Assembly: GCF_900461525.1 (NCBI RefSeq)
Contig: NZ_UGOD01000001.1
Span: 248,001-312,000 of the forward strand
Reading direction: 5' to 3'
DNA length: 64,000 nt
From: Legionella busanensis
Lineage (GTDB): Bacteria; Pseudomonadota; Gammaproteobacteria; Legionellales; Legionellaceae
This document shows positions 8,172-16,356 of the stretch, piece after piece (position 1 is the stretch's first letter; every line of letters begins with the position of its first letter). The position numbers and the translations under genes are program-made. A model generated the notes under the pieces. The model did not search any database and had not been told where the DNA came from. It worked only from the letters and a program-made list of their open reading frames with translations.

Positions 8172-8315
8172 ATTTATCAGTGTCTAAATAAGGTATACCT
8201 TAATTGGACATCAGAATAATAAGCAAATCACTGTCAGAAAAATATGGTTTCACTATTTACTGACATTTTTAGTAGAAAGTCATGGAATTCAACCTGACAA
8301 ATTAATTGGATTAAT

Positions 8316-8879
8316 ATGCTTGGAAAAAAATTAGGTTATGTTCGTGTTAGTAGTTTTGATCAAAACCCTGAGCGGCAATTAGAAGGCTTACAGTTAGATA
8401 AATTATTTATAGACAAGGCTTCAGGCAAAGATACCAATCGTCCGCAACTTGAAGCGCTTATCGCTTATGCTCGTGATGGTGATACAGTTTATGTCCATAG
8501 CATGGATAGACTTGCTAGAAATCTTATTGATTTAAGAAAGCTAGTGAATCAATTTACAAAGAGTGAAGTTAAGGTTGAATTTATCAAGGAAAAATTAACC
8601 TTTAGTAGCGATAATTCTCCAATGGCTATTTTGTTACTTTCTGTTATGGGTGCTTTTGCAGAGTTTGAAAGGGCATTGATTAAGGAAAGGCAGCGTGAGG
8701 GCATTGAACTGGCTAAAAAGCGTGGTGCTTACGCTGGACGAAAAAAAGTGCTTACGGCTGACCAAGCCCTTAGCCTTAGAGAAAGGATAAAAGCAGGGGA
8801 GAAAAAAGTAGCGCTTGCTCGGGAACTAGGTATCAGTAGAGAAACTCTTTACCAGTATCTAAGATTAGGAAACTCTTAA
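8316..8879 (+). CDS. Serine recombinase, resolvase/invertase family
   Basis: This 187-residue small serine recombinase opens with the catalytic motif GYVRVSSFDQN (Ser about residue 10-11), then YVHSMDRLARN and a long E-helix (MGAFAEFERALIKERQREGIELAKKRG). It ends in a Hin-like helix-turn-helix (VALARELGISRETLYQYL). All main resolvase/invertase features are present and the length is normal. It could invert or resolve DNA within the element. It is too short to be a large serine integrase, so it is probably not the enzyme that inserts the element at the tmRNA-like site. A small gene follows after one base. Confidence 0.93.
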   Translation: MLGKKLGYVRVSSFDQNPERQLEGLQLDKLFIDKASGKDTNRPQLEALIAYARDGDTVYVHSMDRLARNLIDLRKLVNQFTKSEVKVEFIKEKLTFSSDNSPMAILLLSVMGAFAEFERALIKERQREGIELAKKRGAYAGRKKVLTADQALSLRERIKAGEKKVALARELGISRETLYQYLRLGNS

Positions 8880-8880
8880 T

Positions 8881-9453
8881 ATGATTTGGGAGGAGCTTAA
8901 AGAAATAGGGCAAATAGAAGTTGATGGTGAATGCTTTTCTTTGATCCATTTAAGAGATAAAAAATATAATTTTCTTATTGAAAGTCAACCTGGTTATTCG
9001 GAACTATCATTTGATCTCCTGGTGCAATATAGCAGCCACTGTGTAAGTTATGGTCAAAAGCATAATGAAGAGAGTATAACAGCTCATCTCTTTGATCATC
9101 GAAACAACCCTCGGTCATTTTGTAAACACCGCTATAACCTTTCTCAGCAGTTACCAGAAATCTTTAATAATATTTTAACTAAAGTCTTTTATTTCACAGG
9201 GCATGATAATTGGCTTTTAATAGAAATCATTGATGAAAATGGCTTAAAGTCAGATTATGAAATATTTTTCAGACTGCATCGAGAAACTGGAAGGTTTTTA
9301 CGCCTTTACGTTGAAAGCGCTTATATTCGAACAGAAGAGGGCTTGATTAGGAAGCCTAAGCATTTTGCAAGGCAAGAAAAAGTTAAGGCTAAAACATTAT
9401 TTTCTAAGAAGCTTAGAAACGAGTCCATACGCAAACCACCGGTGCGAAGATAA
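8881..9453 (+). CDS. Hypothetical protein co-transcribed with the recombinase
   Basis: I do not recognise this 190-residue protein. It starts one base after the recombinase stop, so the two are almost certainly translationally coupled. The sequence is soluble, mixed alpha/beta, without signal peptide or membrane helix. It has a Cys/His-containing middle (NNPRSFCKHRYNLSQQ) and a very basic C-terminal tail (KKLRNESIRKPPVRR) that could bind nucleic acid. A hairpin terminator-like structure follows its stop. Confidence 0.6.
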   Translation: MIWEELKEIGQIEVDGECFSLIHLRDKKYNFLIESQPGYSELSFDLLVQYSSHCVSYGQKHNEESITAHLFDHRNNPRSFCKHRYNLSQQLPEIFNNILTKVFYFTGHDNWLLIEIIDENGLKSDYEIFFRLHRETGRFLRLYVESAYIRTEEGLIRKPKHFARQEKVKAKTLFSKKLRNESIRKPPVRR

Positions 9454-9461
9454 AAAAGAAA

Positions 9462-9479
9462 AACCCCAATTAAGGGGTT
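9462..9479 (-). terminator. Hairpin terminator with T tract on the minus strand
   Basis: AACCCC at 9462-9467 pairs with GGGGTT at 9474-9479 across a 6-base loop. Read on the minus strand the stem is followed at once by a long T tract (TTTTTCTTTTTT), a strong intrinsic terminator shape. On the plus strand the following bases are only mildly T-rich, so it may work poorly for the recombinase pair. No obvious minus-strand gene ends here, so it may insulate this part of the element. Confidence 0.55.
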
Positions 9480-9503
9480 CTTCTCTCGGGTATTCTTGGT
9501 TAT

Positions 9504-9531
9504 CTCAGCACGGCTGAGACCGACAAGTCGG
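9504..9531. other. Two adjacent tight hairpins in a gene-free stretch
   Basis: CTCAGC-ACG-GCTGAG (9504-9518) is a 6-bp stem with a 3-base loop. CCGAC-AA-GTCGG (9520-9531) follows one base later, a 5-bp stem with a 2-base loop. The gene-free stretch 9454-9843 is otherwise AT-rich with no gene I can support. Such closely spaced short inverted repeats occur at recombinase sites and transfer or replication origins, but nothing here identifies which. Confidence 0.4.
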
Positions 9532-9843
9532 CGATTGATGAACACCATTTCTAATAGAAATAGCCCCGTACATATTCATCTATGTATAATTTTAATACTA
9601 AACATGAGATTTGTAAATATTTTATTTAGTTCTAAACTGTCTTTACATAAAATGTTGTCTCTAAAATTGAATCATCAACAATAATAAGAATTAAAACACC
9701 ACAATTAGGGTAATCCAAATATACTGTTTACGCCTAAGTGAAGTGGTTCATTAGTTTGAGTTATTACTTTAATAGCTAAAGATTGCAGCTGGCTGGAAAA
9801 CATTGCTTTGATCTTTTTCTAAATTGATGAGGGAAAATTAGAT

Positions 9844-10123
9844 ATGAATAAAGCAGAAAGCTACGGTAGTATTGGAGATAAAATTACTGATACAGCTGGG
9901 TAAGCAATTAATATACAAGTGAAAGCTGAGTTGATACGTCAAATTGTAGCGTGTATTAAAAAATAATTGGAAGCAAATCGAAGTGACCCGGTATTGCGAA
10001 ATTATACAGCTTTATTTAAGTGATATGCTAGGTGGGTGGAACTCTCGGTTTTCATTAGATACAGTGGTAAATATTGCAGCCACTATAAGTCAACGGGTTC
10101 ATATTTAATTAGAAGCTGCTTAA
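9844..10123 (+). pseudogene. Decayed XRE-family regulator (HigA-like antitoxin type)
   Basis: Reading in two frames recovers an XRE protein of the HigA-like type. The first frame reads MNKAESYGSIGDKITDTAG, a TAA stop at codon 20, then AINIQVKAELIRQIVACIKK. A one-base insertion in a run of six A near 9960 shifts the frame into NNWKQIEVTRYCEIIQLYL and then SRFSLDTVVNIAATISQRVHI, which ends in TAA followed by LEAA. The SRFSLDxxVNIAA...RVHIELEAA pattern is characteristic of this family. Two stops and one frameshift show it is dead. No intact partner toxin is visible next to it. Confidence 0.75.
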
Positions 10124-10172
10124 CCTATGACATTTGAATTATAAAATTTGAACATGATGTTGGGTAATAATA

Positions 10173-11333
10173 ATGGTCAAAAAATATGAAATTAAAATTG
10201 TATTCGACACTAGTGGCCTACATACCAAAGTAGCCCATGATCTTTTTAATAAAGCAATTTTTGAATTAATACAAAGGGAATCAAATAGAACAGATATAAG
10301 TTTAACTTGGTTTTTTCCAAGAGTCGTAATCCAAGAAAGGCAGTATCAAATGCAAAAAGTTGCAGATGATTTGCTTCCTTCGCTTGATAAAATTGAAATT
10401 CTACTTGGACATAAGTTAAATATAACTAGTGATATATTAGCACACCGAGTGGAAGAAACTATCGTTAAACAGCTTAAAGATAGTAAAATTCAAGTAATTG
10501 AATTAGATCATTCCATAATTAATCTTAAAACAATTATTGAAAATGCTTGTTTTCGGCGTTTACCTTTTTCAAAAGGTAAAGAAGAGAAAGGCTTTCGAGA
10601 TGCCATGATTGCCGAATCTTTTTTCCAGTTGGTTAACAACTCACCTAAATCTTCTACATCATGTAAATTGGTTTTTTTTACTAATGATACTGAATTAAAA
10701 CAGTATATAGAAAACCAATTAACTGGTAATAAAAATATAATTGTGTTGTCAAGCGTTGAAGAAATTGAGGGATTAATAAATACTTTAGCTTCTGAAATTG
10801 ATGAAGATACGATAAAGAGGTATCAAGATTTAGCAGCTGCTTATTTTTTTAATCAGGAAAAAAAAGAGGGCAAATATTTCTCTGAAAAAATACAAAATAA
10901 AATTGAAAATGAATTTAGTTCTGAACTAAATAAATGCCCTGAAGGATTAAATATACAGCGACAAAATAAAATTTGGCTCATTTCTACTCCTCAATTTATT
11001 CAGAAAGAAAGGACACGATTAAGTTGGGTTTCACGTATCGAGGTAGAATTTGAGCTTTATGAGTATTTATCTGAAAAGTTAGGCTTATTAGAAAATAGTA
11101 ATAAATTTGATAGGCTTAAGGACTTATCTAATAGTTTGTTTTCAATTGATAAAAACATTAAAATTTTAAATCAAACAGGTTTATTTAGTGGCAATTTACC
11201 AAGCAAAAAAATTATTTCCAATGGCAAATCAATTTTTGATGTTAGGTGGAGTGTAACCTTAGGGGCTAAAAATAATTATAAAAATTTTGTTATCGATGAG
11301 ATAAATTTTATAGATACAGTATTTAATGAATAA
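10173..11333 (+). CDS. PIN-like domain protein (DUF4935 type), element cargo
   Basis: This 386-residue protein begins with an apparent PIN-like nuclease domain: an acidic first strand (KIVFDTSGL, Asp near residue 12), a conserved VVIQERQYQ, a central KGFRDAMIAES with the second acidic cluster near residue 145, and FFTNDTELKQYI near residue 168. This order matches DUF4935/PIN_8-like proteins, predicted metal-dependent ribonucleases. The C-terminal half is not recognised. It is the last gene before the element's attachment site, a usual place for cargo such as defence or stability genes, and is much more AT-rich than the trb operon. A role as an RNase effector is inference. Confidence 0.6.
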   Translation: MVKKYEIKIVFDTSGLHTKVAHDLFNKAIFELIQRESNRTDISLTWFFPRVVIQERQYQMQKVADDLLPSLDKIEILLGHKLNITSDILAHRVEETIVKQLKDSKIQVIELDHSIINLKTIIENACFRRLPFSKGKEEKGFRDAMIAESFFQLVNNSPKSSTSCKLVFFTNDTELKQYIENQLTGNKNIIVLSSVEEIEGLINTLASEIDEDTIKRYQDLAAAYFFNQEKKEGKYFSEKIQNKIENEFSSELNKCPEGLNIQRQNKIWLISTPQFIQKERTRLSWVSRIEVEFELYEYLSEKLGLLENSNKFDRLKDLSNSLFSIDKNIKILNQTGLFSGNLPSKKIISNGKSIFDVRWSVTLGAKNNYKNFVIDEINFIDTVFNE

Positions 11334-11390
11334 GTATTTCTGAAGTAATAATTTCCCCTGAAAATAAGTTAAATTTAATTTAAAATTTAG

Positions 11391-11409
11391 CGGCACCAAA
11401 TCGGCACCA
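11391..11409 (+). repeat. Direct repeat CGGCACCA, possible integrase arm site
   Basis: CGGCACCA occurs at 11391-11398 and 11402-11409, 11 bp apart and about 120 bp inside the tmRNA-like end. Short direct repeats of this kind near an att core are often arm-type integrase sites. ACCATGAAA (11427-11435) and its inverted copy TTTCATGGT (11487-11495) also lie in this stretch. Confidence 0.35.
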
Positions 11410-11523
11410 TTTGCAGACAATTTCAGACCATGAAAGACAACTTGATGTACTTAAAGAAAATGCATTAGCCTAGAATTGGGGTGGTTTTTCATGGTATTTG
11501 ATTGTATTTCATGAGTAAGGTAA

Positions 11524-11562
11524 AGACAGTGGTAGCGGGTTCAATTCCCGCCGCCTCCACCA
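11524..11562 (+). other. Attachment site: 3' fragment of a tmRNA-like (ssrA) gene
   Basis: The sequence has a T-arm (GCGGG TTCAATT CCCGC, 11535-11551) followed by a 3' acceptor strand CGCCTCC and ACCA, ending at 11562. This matches the 3' end of gammaproteobacterial tmRNA genes. The rest of the gene is absent: coding sequence reaches 11333 and no matching GGAGGCG or GGGGGCG 5' strand or tag frame is present. It is best read as the attR copy left when an element integrates into the 3' end of ssrA; the intact gene should be at the far left end outside the window. A tRNA origin is less likely but not excluded. Confidence 0.7.
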
Positions 11563-11808
11563 TAATTAATTGATTTATAATACAAATAAATCTTTTATTA
11601 AAGTGACATTTGCTATTAATAATCAATATAAGTTTAAATTTATCAAGACATCACTTCATCTTTCTGCTTTCTATAGTATTGTCTTGTTTTTATCCTCTAT
11701 TAAATCAAACGGCTCCTATATAAAAGCCCTCAAAAACGCGCAGCCTAAATCTTCATTGCAAGAATATTGCTTTAAGTAATTTAGGCATTTCTGGGTTTAA
11801 ATTGCTCT

Positions 11809-12621
11809 TTATACAGCAACTTTAACTGTTAAATAGAGTTCATTTGCTGATAAAGAACCTGACCAATTGGGAATGGTTTCGGTCATAATCGGTGCACCTG
11901 TAGATGCGCTCAATCGGGTAATTAAATTATCATTAGATACAAAAGTTCCTGCATTAAAGTAACGGTATCCAATATCAAAACTGAATCTATTTTTTTTGAA
12001 CTCAAGCCCCGCATTTAATTGCCAAGCAAAAGATGCGCGGGTTTTATCTTGCATTACAGAAGTCACGCCTGAGTTAGTATCTAAAACAGTATGAAAATTA
12101 CTTATTGTGTTATATGAAACGCCGATTCCGCCACCAATTACAGGTTGAATCAGGCCAAAATTTCCTATTTCATAAGCAAGTATGTCAGACCACTCTTGTC
12201 CATAAAGGGTACCATTAAACATGATGGAATTACTATTTAAGTCAAAATACCTTGTTCTATCACCAAAGGGATTGGGATTATTTGATGATTGGAATCTCTG
12301 ATGTTTTCTATAAGTATAAATTCCACGAAAGGAATAACTAATATCAACAGAGACTAAAGGGTTAATCATATAACCAATCCCTGCTGTATAGATAGGCACA
12401 GTACCTAAAGAACTATCGTAGCCATCTGGCGATGGGTTCCAATGATTTGGATCCGTAACAATGTTAGAGGTATTAGACCAACTGACACCTGATCCAAATT
12501 CTAAGAACCAGGGCATGCAAGATAAATCAGGGCAAGGTTTTATTTCTCCCATTGTTCCAGCAAATGAAACATTAAAGGCGGTTGCCAAAGCAGCGTAACT
12601 CAGAATTCTAATTCTCGCCAT
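11809..12621 (-). CDS. Outer-membrane beta-barrel protein
   Basis: This 270-residue protein has a signal peptide (MARIRILSYAALATAFNVSFAG) and alternating beta strands (SVDISYSFRGIYTY, FSFDIGYRYFNAGTF). It ends in ELYLTVKVAV, a terminal amphipathic strand like that of small outer-membrane barrels. Two Cys near the mature N-terminus (KPCPDLSCMPW) may form a disulphide. It resembles the expanded family of small Legionella barrel proteins, of unknown substrate. It is the first intact chromosomal gene outside the element. The 11563-11808 gap holds nothing I can support. Confidence 0.72.
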   Translation of the reverse strand: MARIRILSYAALATAFNVSFAGTMGEIKPCPDLSCMPWFLEFGSGVSWSNTSNIVTDPNHWNPSPDGYDSSLGTVPIYTAGIGYMINPLVSVDISYSFRGIYTYRKHQRFQSSNNPNPFGDRTRYFDLNSNSIMFNGTLYGQEWSDILAYEIGNFGLIQPVIGGGIGVSYNTISNFHTVLDTNSGVTSVMQDKTRASFAWQLNAGLEFKKNRFSFDIGYRYFNAGTFVSNDNLITRLSASTGAPIMTETIPNWSGSLSANELYLTVKVAV

Positions 12622-12859
12622 TTGTATCCTTATAGTTTGTTATTTATGACCGTTATTATGATATAACCAATAATCGTTTATAGTTAATGGTTATAAAAAA
12701 CTATATTACAAAAAAAATAGTTAACCCTGTAAATTAAGGCGTTTATTTATAAGCGTTTATATACAAAACCTTACTTAAACAAAGCAAAACTTATCAAACG
12801 GTAACTCTCTATTTTTCTAGCCTCTATATTACTAAACTTTAATTACGGCTGTATCGAAA

Positions 12860-13130
12860 TTACATCGCCTGAGACCTTCTTTGATCTATATTACTTTTTT
12901 CAAGTGCTTCAATTTCTATTAGTGGAATCTTTGATATGTCTTTTTGTTGCACATCAAATTTCTCTTGAATAACATCCATTTATATGGTTAATTTTTTATC
13001 TCCCATTATTTTGGATGTCAGCTGTAAAGTACTTAAATCCTCTAATACTTCATCCAATTTATCCTTAGAGAAATTTTCTTCGATTTGTTTTATTTTGTAA
13101 ATTAATCTTATAGAAATAGCTTTTCAGGTA
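12860..13130 (-). pseudogene. Coding remnant with in-frame stop
   Basis: One reverse frame reads KIKQIEENFSKDKLDEVLED and continues to GDKKLTI, a TAA stop, then at once MDVIQEKFDVQQKDISKI, ending in a stop at 12860. The charged, helical composition suggests the tail of a decayed larger protein, perhaps effector-like, but I cannot name a family. A 39-codon gene starting at the internal ATG is the alternative. The rest of the 12622-13253 gap is AT-rich and shows no other gene. Confidence 0.35.
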
Positions 13131-13253
13131 GTCTGGCTAGGGATAGCTATGAATTATTTAAATGCGATTAAAGGTAATTAGGCCATTAATTTAAAGTGGA
13201 TTTAGTAAGATATTTAATTAAACGATGTGAAACCTATTGGCTATATAGAAGCT

Positions 13254-16094
13254 TCAATAAGGTAGCCTTATATCAAATTTTGCTAAAGTATGTAATGCTT
13301 TGGGGAAATGTTCGGGATGCCAATGATAATAATCTTGGTTCTCTTCACCTTTAGGCGTATCTATTAAATGTGAATTCCCTGGTTGATATTCTCCGACATG
13401 GCCTGTTTCAGCAGAGTAAACTAAAGGCCAAGTCATTAGTTTACTTGGAGCAGGATTATTATTTAAATGCACCTCAGTTGAAGTAAACGCTTTAAAGTTT
13501 GCTAATGCTTGTTGCCGCCTTTGTTCTGCATATAGCTCAGGATAAATGACGCATTGCGGATTATTTTTAACAAAGTCTTCTCCAAGCGTTACCCGGTAGT
13601 TATGGGCCCGTTGTGCAATTATTTGTTCTTGACATGCTACCTCATATCCTTGCTCAGGCCGGTTAATAACCGCGATTTCACTATCGCCACCTTGGCCACG
13701 CATACTCCGCTCATTAGCATTGGCACTACCACAAATCATTAAATGATTATCGACAGTTAAAAATTTAGAATGCACATAAATCGGACTGCGTTGGGCTGCA
13801 TCTATGAGTTCACTTCTTGGTACACCCATCTTAGATGCCAATTGATTATACTCTTCTGTTGGGCCATACCATTGGGCTAAAAAATTAAAAGAGATAAAAT
13901 GCCACCAAGGCTTATCTGTTCGTTTTTCAATTTCATTCATCATCCATTTTATAGTTAGCCATTGTAGTGTTCTTATAGAATCTACATCTAATTTACCTGG
14001 GGCACTAGTCGTGACGTTAGGCAGCATGGGTAAAGTGACAAAAACATGAAATGGCGTGTTTGCTTTAAATCGTTCCAAGATTTTATCTACTAATGCTTGA
14101 GGAATAGGATTAAAAGTGGCATGTTCTGGTTTTGCGTGGATTCCGGGCCCGCCTATTAAGTATTGTGTTTCTAGTTCAATAGAGTGTTTTGCCTCGGCAA
14201 TAGCGTTTTTATAACCTAAAGCAATACTTCGCTCATAAGGTTTAGGCGCTGTCCAAAAATTACCATGAGAAGTTGCCATAGTAGAGCGTAAAAGCTGTGA
14301 ATGCCATAACGCTTCAGGTTTGCGAAGCTCTGTGTAATTGAGTAGTTGAGTATGGCCTAGATTGCGACAGAAACGCTCTAAGCTGTGATAATGATGTTTA
14401 TCTTTTGTTCTTTTATTCCAAAACTTTAATCTGCCATTATTGGCATTTTGCCAAGCTGAAACAAAATCGTTAAATATATCTGCAACCACAGGCCCAATGA
14501 CCTGTTGATGGACATCCCGCCAGCCATAAGCATTAGGTGTCCTTTGCGTTGTATGCTTGGCATCATCCATGCGATCACGCGCAAGGTCTAAACCGCCATA
14601 AAAGGCTGTTAGTTTTCTTTTTTTGCTACCATTTTTATGTGTAAATTCTGCATCGGTAATGACTGCTTTTGAATGATGAGTATTGAAGTTATAAGTATGA
14701 TTAACTGCTCGAAATTGTAAATTAGGAAGATCAGCTAACCCATTTTTAAGGCCCTTCACTCTTGCTAGCGCATCTAAATAGGCAATAGAATCATGATGGT
14801 AAGTTAATTTGTTATCCCAAAATTGGGCCCATACTTTAATAGCAATAACTAAGTTAGGATTGTCAATCGCTTTCTGAATTAATATTTTTCCTAAAGTAAA
14901 GGGTGAGGATTCATGCTCTGCTATTGTTTTAAGCTTTGGTTGTAAATAGTCAAGGTGCAGATTGATTTCCCATCCTTCTATACAAATTACATATTTTGCA
15001 TTTTGAATACTTCTAACAATAGCCGGGAAAGCACCTTTAAGTTGCTCTTTAGGTACAGACATATCTTCATAAGCATTTAAAAAATGGATAACTTGATTTT
15101 CTGATCGGGCTGGCGCATGAGCACGTTTAATTTCTGGTACCGTCAAGCGCTTATATTTGATATGATTAAATTGTTGATAATTAACATAATAATGATTATT
15201 TGCTTGTATTTTTTGAAATTTTTTCACGAATTGTTGATAGTATCCCTCAATAATTGCTCGAGATTCTAGGTTAGATGTATTCTCCATCTGTTTTTTTAAA
15301 TCTTCTATAAAGGCTTTTATTAATAAAAAAAGCTGATGGCTGTCTAGGGGATTACTAGAGGAAACAACAAATAATTGTTTATGATTTTTTATCAAATCGC
15401 CAAAGAGTTTATTATCACGATTGGCATTAATGGTGTCTTTTATTTTAGTTAACAGATGCATACAATCTGTTTGAAGTTTATCTTCTAAAATAACTATTAA
15501 TTTGTTGAGCGCAGAATTAATATTTTTTTCTTTTTCGGGTAGAAAGCGTGTTATTTTTTCTCGAGTAAAAGTAATAAATTGTTCTATAGCCAGCTTGACT
15601 TTATTTAAATAAATTCGCAGGTGGCTGAAACGTGGGTTTAAAAGACTTTGTATTTGCCGAATTTGTTTGTGAAACTCTTTAATTTCTTCATCAGAAAAAC
15701 GATCTCTATGAGCTAAAAATATAATTTCTAAATTAGCTAGAGTTTGAAATAATTCTTTTTTCTTAAAATCAATTAAGGTATTCAATTGATCTAGTATAGT
15801 ATGAAGGACTTTACATTTATCTGCGTGCATCTTACTCTTTTTATGACCTATCTTTTGTAAGTGCACTTTTATTCTTTGTTGAAATCCTAATAACTCAAAA
15901 ATTGTTAACTCAGTTTCTGCCTTCTCAAGCTCAGTTAAAATAGCTCGTGTTTGACTAAACCAGCCTTTATAAGCATTTTTAGCTAATAATGTATCTTCAT
16001 TATCAGCAAGGCTTAAGTTTGCATTTAACCTAATTTTTGCAATATTAGCTTGAACAGGGCGTATTTTGACTGAAAAAAAATTGTGTGAATACAT
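13254..16094 (-). CDS. Phospholipase D superfamily protein with long helical N-terminus
   Basis: This 946-residue protein has two HKD motifs: HSKAVITD near residue 471 and HSKFLTVD near residue 771, the latter followed by the typical GSANANERSM. The catalytic core (about residues 330-850) resembles eukaryotic-type phospholipase D, including an IEGWEINLHLDYLQP stretch. The first 300 residues are charged and helical, probably coiled coil. There is no signal peptide, which fits a cytosolic or Dot/Icm-delivered protein. Legionella has secreted PLD effectors such as LpdA, but this protein is much longer and I cannot call it an orthologue. It likely hydrolyses phospholipid headgroups; host delivery is inference. 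Confidence 0.85.
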   Translation of the reverse strand: MYSHNFFSVKIRPVQANIAKIRLNANLSLADNEDTLLAKNAYKGWFSQTRAILTELEKAETELTIFELLGFQQRIKVHLQKIGHKKSKMHADKCKVLHTILDQLNTLIDFKKKELFQTLANLEIIFLAHRDRFSDEEIKEFHKQIRQIQSLLNPRFSHLRIYLNKVKLAIEQFITFTREKITRFLPEKEKNINSALNKLIVILEDKLQTDCMHLLTKIKDTINANRDNKLFGDLIKNHKQLFVVSSSNPLDSHQLFLLIKAFIEDLKKQMENTSNLESRAIIEGYYQQFVKKFQKIQANNHYYVNYQQFNHIKYKRLTVPEIKRAHAPARSENQVIHFLNAYEDMSVPKEQLKGAFPAIVRSIQNAKYVICIEGWEINLHLDYLQPKLKTIAEHESSPFTLGKILIQKAIDNPNLVIAIKVWAQFWDNKLTYHHDSIAYLDALARVKGLKNGLADLPNLQFRAVNHTYNFNTHHSKAVITDAEFTHKNGSKKRKLTAFYGGLDLARDRMDDAKHTTQRTPNAYGWRDVHQQVIGPVVADIFNDFVSAWQNANNGRLKFWNKRTKDKHHYHSLERFCRNLGHTQLLNYTELRKPEALWHSQLLRSTMATSHGNFWTAPKPYERSIALGYKNAIAEAKHSIELETQYLIGGPGIHAKPEHATFNPIPQALVDKILERFKANTPFHVFVTLPMLPNVTTSAPGKLDVDSIRTLQWLTIKWMMNEIEKRTDKPWWHFISFNFLAQWYGPTEEYNQLASKMGVPRSELIDAAQRSPIYVHSKFLTVDNHLMICGSANANERSMRGQGGDSEIAVINRPEQGYEVACQEQIIAQRAHNYRVTLGEDFVKNNPQCVIYPELYAEQRRQQALANFKAFTSTEVHLNNNPAPSKLMTWPLVYSAETGHVGEYQPGNSHLIDTPKGEENQDYYHWHPEHFPKALHTLAKFDIRLPY

Positions 16095-16356
16095 CAGTTA
16101 TTTCGCTACAATAAAGAAAATTTTATCGGCTTCTATTCCGTTCTAAAATTAAATAAATATCAAATAAATTATTTTAATAATTAAAAAAATCTGGCTTATT
16201 ATAACAATATATCTCTAAAGAGCAATTTTAGGGATAAAATAGAGCAAATAGTATAAAGATCTTGAGCTTTTAGTTAATTTAGAATTTAGATTATATTTTG
16301 AGGGATGTAGGTATGTATTTCAGATAAACGATAGGGGTAGTGTTTTTATACCTAGT

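Noticed and set aside
9321-9548. Minus-strand 75-residue frame over the terminator region
   Set aside because: It overlaps the plus-strand gene end and hairpins, with no supporting ribosome site or motif.
11341-11562. Full tmRNA or tRNA gene
   Set aside because: Only the T-arm and acceptor 3' strand are present; no 5' acceptor strand or tag frame is seen, so it is only a fragment.
11570-11779. 69-residue frame just outside the element end
   Set aside because: Weak start, composition like random AT-rich sequence, no recognisable features.
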